Assembly (NCBI GenBank): GCA_030734395.1
Contig: JAUZTG010000029.1
Location: 6,634,001-6,698,000, forward strand
Source: Sarocladium kiliense
Lineage: Eukaryota > Ascomycota > Sordariomycetes > Hypocreales > Sarocladiaceae
DNA length: 64,000 bases
Reading direction: 5' to 3'
Part shown: one piece after another, positions 57,301 through 64,000 of the stretch
How the letters are laid out: each line of letters opens with the position of its first letter
Position numbering within the stretch: the first letter of the stretch is position 1
Notes under the pieces: model-generated
The model's database searches: none
The model's input: the letters and a program-made list of their open reading frames with translations, nothing else
What the model was told of the DNA's origin: nothing
Program-made: the position numbers and the translations under genes

Positions 57301-57328
57301 AAGAAGAAGAAGAAGAAGAAGAAGAAGA
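57264..57328. repeat. Compound triplet microsatellite (CAG, TAG, AGA)
   Basis: Runs of CAG change into TAG and then AGA without a break. It lies in the presumed 5' region of the uncharacterised minus-strand gene and would read as a leucine run there, but I see no evidence that it is translated. Confidence 0.9.
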
Positions 57329-57430
57329 GGGGCGACCGAGGTGAGATGGATGGGATGGCAAGACAGGAATGTCACCGAATCAGGCTCGGCCCAGGCAGGT
57401 CGTGGCTGGGTGAGATGCCGTCAAGAAGCA

Positions 57431-57470
57431 AGGTAAGGTAAGGTAAGGTAAGGTGAGGTGAGGTAAGGTA
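57431..57470 (+). repeat. Pentanucleotide repeat AGGTA / AGGTG
   Basis: Eight uninterrupted 5-bp units: five AGGTA-type, two AGGTG, then AGGTA again. Such runs mutate quickly and could serve as a strain marker. Confidence 0.9.
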
Positions 57471-59565
57471 CATGCTACAGAGTGCAGCACACACGGAATA
57501 CCTGGCTTTTAGGACCTTAGGTCAGATAGATTGAGGGCTGGCTTCAGCTTGAGCTTCGCCAGTCACACATGGTCAATCAGAACACTGGGCTGAGGTGGTG
57601 AGCAGAAAACAGGCCATTACAGAAGCCATGACAGCGTCGAGAACACCCGAATCAGGGGACCATTGATTGACCAGGGATCAGGGGGTGTGTGCGTGCATGT
57701 GTGTTGTGTGTGTGCTGGTGCTGGTCGTGTGATGCGCCGCCAGCTGCAGGTCGGATCGGAGTCCGCGGCAGGATTGGATGCCGGTTGGGGCAAACAGTCT
57801 TACACGGTGCTACGGACTAGTAGCCAATTATTTAGTGGTGACTTCCTACTGATTATGGACGCTACTCCGTTCTTTACTACTAGAATTGCTTACGGCACTC
57901 GTCTGTGCCCGCACCCCGATACTGGCTGCTGGTGGCTTCGATTTAGATCGTCTCGCTAGGCTCCAGTTGTTCTGACACCGGCCTCTTGGCGGCCTGTCAG
58001 CAGCAGCAGCAGCCGCAGGAACGAACAGCAGCAGCATTTTTGTGTCGCTCCCTCTTCACACCAGTCAGCTGCTGAATCAGGACAATAATCTAATCACTGG
58101 CACTTTGGTAGCTACAGTGGCTAGCTAGCTGTTCGCAATAGCATCCGCGGGCGGCCGCATCCTCTCACTCATCACCATCCCTTCACCCTGACGCGATTAC
58201 TTCCATCTGGCTACTCGTACTTAGACTACCTGACCTCGACACCGGCATTCCTGATGTACCGCATCGCAAGCTGGATCTCACGTCTCCACACCGCATCCCG
58301 TCACTGCCGGTAGTCCGACTCTACTACTCGTTCCACAAGCCACACACCTCACCTGCGATCCCCATACACGCGCGGCAAAGACGCATTCGGTGAATTGTCA
58401 ACTCCGACCTCCGTGCCAGTCACCACGACTAAGCGGAGTTTGATGCCGCCAATCCTGCCCTCATCGGAGGCTAATGCCTTACTATTGCGGGATGGCCCAG
58501 CTTTTTTCTCTCCTTCTGCCCTTTTCACCTGTCAAATCAAGGCTTAGGCCGAAACTATATTCTTCCCACGCGCCCGGACAGCGCGGAACCTAAAGACCCA
58601 TCCCTCATCATCCACAGCTTGCCACCGAGGTACCGGACGGGGCCTCGGGGTTCATCCAATTCCGTTCCCTGCTGGCGAGAAAATTTGAGTTGAGTAAATG
58701 AGGCAAGAGAAAAGAGAAAAGAGGAAAATCAAGTAAAAATTTGAATTGCCTCGGTCAGCGGGGATTCCAAATCGAGGCCAGACAGACAGCCCGTGTAGGG
58801 AAGACTGCCTATTGAGCAAGGGTCATGTACAATCGGCATAGTCAGTCAGCCTCATGCTGACACCTCCAACACACATGCATCCCTCCCTCAGCCTGCAAAC
58901 ATGTGGCTGACATGTGTTCGCTGATTCATCGAGTGCCAAGGACCGGGACGTTGGGTCAGGAGCATGTGAAGTGACATGCGCGGCTCAGTAGAGGCTGATG
59001 CATACGAAGAGAATAATATGATACCGCGGATCGTGTCAAGACTCGACGATGTCGCCGAATCCTCTCACAGCATCAAGCAGAGTCATTCTTAGGTGTAAGC
59101 TCCAGGTTCTGATGCTAATTACTATATGCTTAGCACGGAAGACGGCATCCAGAGTTGTGACCAGCCTGCGAACTCCCTTGAGCTCATGGCAAAGCTTACC
59201 CGAGCTTGAGTTTGCGCTGCCAGAGACATATAGCAATTAAAGTAAATACCCCAGCTTTTGTTGCCCGGATTCAGGCCAGCAACAGATCGTATTCCAGCAC
59301 CAATATCCCCGTCCAGACACAACCCCAACCCGATGAGTCAGCCGCCAGTGCCCCGATCGGCACAGGTCCACTATCGCGACTCGCAAAGCTTCAAGCAAGC
59401 CTCGACACCCAACCTGTTACTGTCCACCCACAACATCAAGGCCAGTGACAAGCATCGCAGGCAGGCCCCGAAGTCCAAGATGCTCAAACGGCCCTGTCAA
59501 CAAAAGAGGCTCCAACCAGCCTTGCTGCATGTCCCTTTATAGCGAGACCTCCAACCGATTCAACC

Positions 59566-60732
59566 ATGAAGCGTGCACCGTTTATTCCAGGCCGCGACCA
59601 ACGACATCGCCAGGCCGTGCTAGCTCTATACCGAACACTCATACGTGAGGCGCAGCGTGTGCCATTGCCGGAAAGTCAAGCCGCACATGGGACTACGAAC
59701 CCAATCTCGTATCTCATTCGTAAGCGTTTTGCTTCGAATCGATCATGCACAAGCTCGCGGCTGGTCTATGCCGCCCTGGCTGCCGGCTATCAGGTTGGTC
59801 ACAACCTCCTTTACTCTAAGACTCAGCACTGACACAACGCTCAGTTCATCGACGTTCTCACTAAAGCCCGCTCACCTTCCTCTCCCGAGCACGCCCGACT
59901 CCTCAATCACATCCAATCCCGCCCTCTCCCTCCACCTAAGTCTCGCCGTCCGGTTCCCCAACCTCCACCTACTCATTTCACCCGGCCCGGCCTTCTCACA
60001 AAAGTCACAAACCCCGACGGAACATATAAATACGTCCCAACAAGACCGCCGAGCCAAGACGCCAGCTGGGCAAATCGCCGCCCCCCGCATATGGGGAGAA
60101 CCTCCGAGGCGCAGACCTTTATCCGCTTCCGTAAGCCGCAGCCTGTCTTCCTGACAAGGAAGTTGATCAAGCATCGGGCGATAACCGTGAGAACTGTCGC
60201 AAAGTCGAAAAAGGTGGAGAATGAGATGATGGTTGCTGCCAGGGACGAAGATATATGGGAGGAGGTTGTCGCACGGCAGATGAAGCTGGAGGGTCTCCAA
60301 GTGCCCGGAGCGGCTGATGGGATCGAAGCATCTTATCGATGGGGCGTGGCGATTTCTCGGCTATGGCATCTCTGGAAATGGGAGAGGCGGTGGTATGACC
60401 TCGTGGCTCGTGGGGATGGTCACCAAGCTTTCCTGGACGAAATCGTCAAGGTGCAGGAAGCTGCTAAGTCGGAAGACGGTAGCAGAGAAACTTCATCATT
60501 ACCCAGTCCTGCTCCACAGGGGCCGCCATTGAGCAAGGTGAAGATTGCTCGGCCACAGAGCATCTACCCCTTGATGGAAGTGGTCAGGAAACTCACGGGG
60601 AGCGTACCTTTGGGTGTCGAAGCTGATCCCTTTGTTGCACCGTACTGGTCTTTGCTGGTCGAGAGCCAGGAACGACAATTGACAAGTATGCTCCCGTCAT
60701 TGCAAATGGGTAAGCAACCTACGAAAGGATGA
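59566..60732 (+). CDS. LYR-motif protein (Cup1-like)
   Basis: Exons 59566-59793 and 59845-60732 join over a 51-bp intron to 371 aa. The N-terminus has HRQAVLALYRTLIREAQ, the LYR motif followed by the short helix usual in the LYR superfamily, whose members often bind mitochondrial acyl-carrier protein. The rest matches the pattern of fungal Cup1-like proteins: FIDVLTKARSPSSPEHARLL, PPPTHFTRPGLLTKVTNPDG, FIRFRKPQPVFLTRKLI and SYRWGVAISRLWHLWKWERR. Function is unknown; mitochondrial location is inferred. The ATG at 59566 puts the LYR motif near residue 20, as usual. The same frame is open upstream but for one TGA. The gene converges with the kinase gene. Confidence 0.85.
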
Positions 60733-61239
60733 TGAGACGGACGATGGCCCTTCAGCGATGACAGCGCCAGACAGAGACCAATCTATTAGAATAACTTCGA
60801 GGACCCCGAAGTACCCTGCCATGTATATTATACTCACGATGGTTTACACTTCTGGGAAGGCATTGTACCATATGTATTTCTATGGCGACTAGCATAGTTG
60901 CTAGTAGCGAGTATAATGGCAGTCAGATAAAGAACCGCCATTCATGAGATGACATATTCATCTGATATATCTAGATTTATAAATGACGTACTCATCTGAG
61001 TTGGGTCCGGGGCTTGCCGTCTATAGATCGTGCCCCTCTGAATCTGATGTGATGCATGGTATATATCGTTTACGCACAAGGCCTCAGTCGCCGCGGAATC
61101 ACCAAGCACATTCGTCAATCATGTCGTATTATCCTTATCATACGTTCGTCATTTTCCATACCTCCTGTATTCCCTTTTTGCCATGTATATGTATGTTTTC
61201 CGCAGTCCATACTTTCCACCTTGCATCGCTCCTTTGCGA
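60733..61239. other. Convergent intergenic LYR gene / kinase
   Basis: About 500 bp, AT-rich in places (60880-61000), holding the two 3' ends. No gene is supported. Confidence 0.5.
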
Positions 61240-63438
61240 TCAAAACTTTCGGGCAACATCCGCCCAACTAAGCCTCTTCGAAGCCTTTGAGGTCTGCCGT
61301 TCAAGCTTAGGTCTGAGTTTGGGAAGATCACCTAGCGTTGCACTATCCATAGATAACATCTCTGGAGATGACGGTGCTGATGGAGTGGTTGGCGGTGTTG
61401 TACCTGTAGAGGTCCACGAGTCTGATTGTTGCATCGTTGGCACTGGTCTGAGTACCGGGGGCGCAGGGATTCGGACGCGAATGGTTGCGTCGCTGTCGGT
61501 TTTGCCATTGGTGGAAACAGCGTTCATAGGAGCTGGCGTCGTATCGACGCTCTTACGCGAGAAGACTGATGAAGCAAGGCTGGTGTCTGTCGAGCTCGGA
61601 TCTCGGAGCGATGAAGGTGTACCGGCACGAGTCGGAGTGATGGGTAAAGGGATTCTTGATATCGGGCTGCTCTTTCGCTGGTCGGTGCCATTGCCATTCA
61701 TGACAATGAGGCTCCGTTGCGTTACTGGTTCAGTGACGGAGCGCAGCGCCGGTGTGATTCGACGTGTGTTCGGAAGATCAATCTGAGCACCGTTGCTGGT
61801 CGTTTGCTGTGCAGAGTGTGCTTTGACTTGTAGAGGTGGGCGATGAGGCATATTCGTCGGACGGACTTGTGATTGTGTTGGTCCTGGGATAGCAGGATTC
61901 GGAGGGAGAGCTGGACCGTTCCGTTTGCCATGGCCATGGAAGTGTCCAGATCGTCGTCGGGCACTCTCTTGAACAAGCTCTCGGCAACGCTGCTCGGCTT
62001 CTTCGAGACGTCTTTGCAGAGAAGAGACATGCTGTTCTTGCTTCCGTCGCTCGTTTTCAAGACGGCGCTCGTAAGTCTGATCTCTGCCCTCCAATTCCTC
62101 AATCCGCCTCCGTTGGCGTTCATTCTCCTGAGTCAAGCCGTCGAGCTTCTTATTCCACTCCTGCACCACGTCTTCCTCTGTTTTCCTGCAGCAACTGCCG
62201 TGATACCTCTGGTGAACGCCACCGAGTAGAAATAGGTGGTCGTGGACCTGTTGAGCTTCTGGGCGAGTCTTTGGTGTCGTGGCTGTCATCCTTCGGATAA
62301 GGTCCAGCAGCGGTTTCGGGCCAACTGTGTCTTGGCCAGCGTATTTAAATCGATGCAACGAGTCTGCCAACGCCATTTCTGATAGTCTGTTGATATAATC
62401 CTTCAGGCGTTGCTCTCTTCGAGCTAGTTGTTCCTGGCGGCCCAAGTAAGGGTCGTACTTCAGCAAGGCATCGAAGTCGTCAATTGTGCCACCGTAGAGA
62501 ACAGTCGCAATGTTGAGGTAGACAAGACCAAGAGAGTACATGTCAGCCAACTGCATGCTCTTCTTGCCACCGCTATACAGTTCCGGAGCTCTCCACTTTT
62601 CCGATCCTGGTTGTCCTTCAGTGGTTGTGTGGTCCATACCGCTCACATCTTTGGATATCCCGAAGTCCGCCAAATAGACACGTTCTGGCATCAACAGGAC
62701 ATTGGACGGCTTGATATCGTTGTGTCGAACCTGAGTCTCATGACAGTAAGCCAAGGCCTTCGCAGTACAACCGATGACAGAGCGCAAGAATTCCAAAGGA
62801 CATCTCGCAAATGGGCTGACCGGCTTGCTGCGTCCGGAGGGCTTTGGGTCGACGGCACGCAAGTCTTGTAGATCGAGGCTTTGGAACCTGTTGAGAATGT
62901 CGTCTCTGTCACCCTGTTGCAATCGGAAATGTTCGAGGTCGTCCAGAAAATCGCCGAGAGTGCAGACTGCTGCGGGCCAGATCAGAAGACAAAGCTCGCG
63001 CGAGGGGAGGATATATTGGCCGACGAGTCTCACGACATGTTCGTGGCTCAGCTTGCGCATATTCAAGCCCTCTTGGCGGAGATCATCGATCTTGAAGCCC
63101 CGGCGACCAATTCGCTTTCGAGCGAGACACACCGAGCGACAAACGACTTTGTCAACGCGACCGAAGGAGCCAGAGCCCAAAACATCAAGCTTCGAAAGAC
63201 GGTTGTCGAATCGCTTAGCCTCCTCTCCTTCGAGGATCGGCTTGTGTCTAAATGCGTGGTCAGAATCGGGAGAGAGGGACGCCAAGCAAACCTCATGGGA
63301 ACAGTGCACTCACGCAGAAGGCCATCTCTCTTCTTGATGCCAGGTCTCAATCTGTCGCTTTTCGAGCTCCTCCTGATCCCATCGCCAAACGCGATCGGTC
63401 GGGGTTGCTTTGCCGACGGTTGTCCAAAGGTCCCCCAT
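61240..63438 (-). CDS. Serine/threonine protein kinase with coiled coil, HND catalytic motif
   Basis: Exons 63314-63438 and 61240-63247 join over a 66-bp intron to 710 aa; the start MGDLWTTVGKATPTD (63438) is the natural one. The kinase domain (about 60-370) shows the glycine loop GSGSFG (66-71), the lysine of ARKRI (about 86), RHNDIKPSNVLL for the catalytic loop, ADFGIS for DFG and EKWRAPELY for APE. The Arg of HRD is Asn, so activation-loop control by an RD pocket is not expected. A coiled coil follows (about 395-470, LTQENERQRRRIEELEGRDQ), then a long Pro/Ser/Thr-rich tail. Many such fungus-specific kinases exist; substrate and pathway are unknown. All residues for catalysis seem to be present. 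Confidence 0.88.
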
Positions 63439-64000
63439 GATTGGAGCCTTCACAGCGTTGCGCACTCGCCCACAAGTGGGAGCACCCCTTCTTTTTACCT
63501 GGGTCTGAAATGAGGAACCACGCTGGACACGAATGATCCCCAAATGACTCGGGCGAAGAGCATAGGCGCTCGTGAAGGTGTTGTGGAAAGGAAGGCTCGC
63601 TCCAGCAAATATTCTCAAGCTGAGAAACTTCCCCAATGGCACATTCGGTTGCGGGGGTGTCGACCGTTTAGCAGAGCCGTTTGGCTTGGGTGTTCGTGCT
63701 CAGCCGCATCAGGTCAGATCTCCCCTCATCGCCACAACCGGCTGGACGGTGGTAGGCTACGGCATGTAGCATGTTGCAAGCTTGGGTATCGGCACGGGCT
63801 GTGGAGGGGGCGCAGCGGCAGGCTGCATGGGACCCTGACAAATGGTGTTTGGCCGTTACTTCAGGCTTTGATCCCAGTATCGTTGTCGTAGTAGCAGCTG
63901 TACTCTGCATCGAAAGTGATAATCATCCAAAGTCAATCATGGATGACCGCTTGTTGAACAGAGTCCAACTGGATGCAGGATGATGGACACTGAATGCTGG
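63439..64000. other. Kinase upstream region to window end
   Basis: About 560 bp, presumably promoter of the kinase gene. Short frames on both strands have no motif. Confidence 0.5.

Larger units (their letters stand above)
56507..59565. other. Gene-poor stretch with microsatellites
   Basis: About 3 kb without a gene I can support. It has normal base composition, unlike the AT-rich island. It carries a triplet-repeat tract (57264-57328), a GGTAA-type pentamer run (57431-57470) and a GT-rich stretch near 57684-57724. Divergent regulatory DNA for the uncharacterised gene and the LYR gene is the simplest role. An open frame at 59182-59448 is discussed in the findings. Confidence 0.5.

Overview
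This window is nuclear DNA of a filamentous ascomycete (Pezizomycotina). The genes are split by short introns of about 50-70 bp with GT...AG ends and CTNAY-like branch sites. The proteins are typical of fungi: REI1, Blm10, Hap5, a Mei2-like protein, SLP1 and a Cup1-like LYR protein. A long AT-rich block full of decayed repeats suggests repeat-induced point mutation (RIP). Dothideomycetes is a reasonable guess from overall protein character but is not proved here. Nothing in the window looks bacterial, viral or plasmid-borne, and there is no sign of a secondary-metabolite cluster.

Layout. Left arm (1-17.6 kb): the 5' part of a mitochondrial tryptophanyl-tRNA synthetase (cut by the window edge), mitoribosomal protein uS10m (Rsm10), a secreted alpha/beta hydrolase that appears frameshifted, a gene-free stretch, the divergent pair FCF2 (rRNA processing) and HAP5 (CCAAT-binding factor), SEC15 (exocyst), a Mei2-like RNA-binding protein and SLP1 (ER/nuclear-envelope SUN-like protein). 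Middle (about 18.5-31.3 kb): an AT-rich island with no intact gene. It holds many elements whose ends read CAGGGTTGTGA...TCACAACCCTG (hAT-like MITEs; one copy of 98 bp has a perfect 8-bp target duplication), two divergent copies of an LTR-like repeat, and one complete pogo/Fot1-type transposon of 1,896 bp. That transposon has perfect 42-bp inverted ends and a TA duplication, but its transposase has lost two catalytic aspartates and carries several stops, all as C-to-T or G-to-A type changes.

Right arm (31.7-64 kb): REI1 (60S maturation), a HECT E3 ligase with an AZUL zinc finger, an AlkB-like dioxygenase, an EngB/Mrx8-type GTPase, a C3HC/Rsm1-like protein, SRP40/Nopp140-like, an ADGF-type adenosine deaminase, BLM10/PA200, an uncharacterised 499-aa protein, a gene-poor 3-kb stretch with microsatellites, a Cup1-like LYR protein and an unusual protein kinase with an HND catalytic motif.

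The genes are housekeeping genes and do not form one pathway. Several act in ribosome biogenesis or in mitochondria, which is common by chance in fungal gene-dense DNA. Most neighbours are divergent or convergent pairs with 180-500 bp between them. Exon boundaries given as exact were worked out by joining reading frames across GT/AG sites; those called approximate were not resolved.
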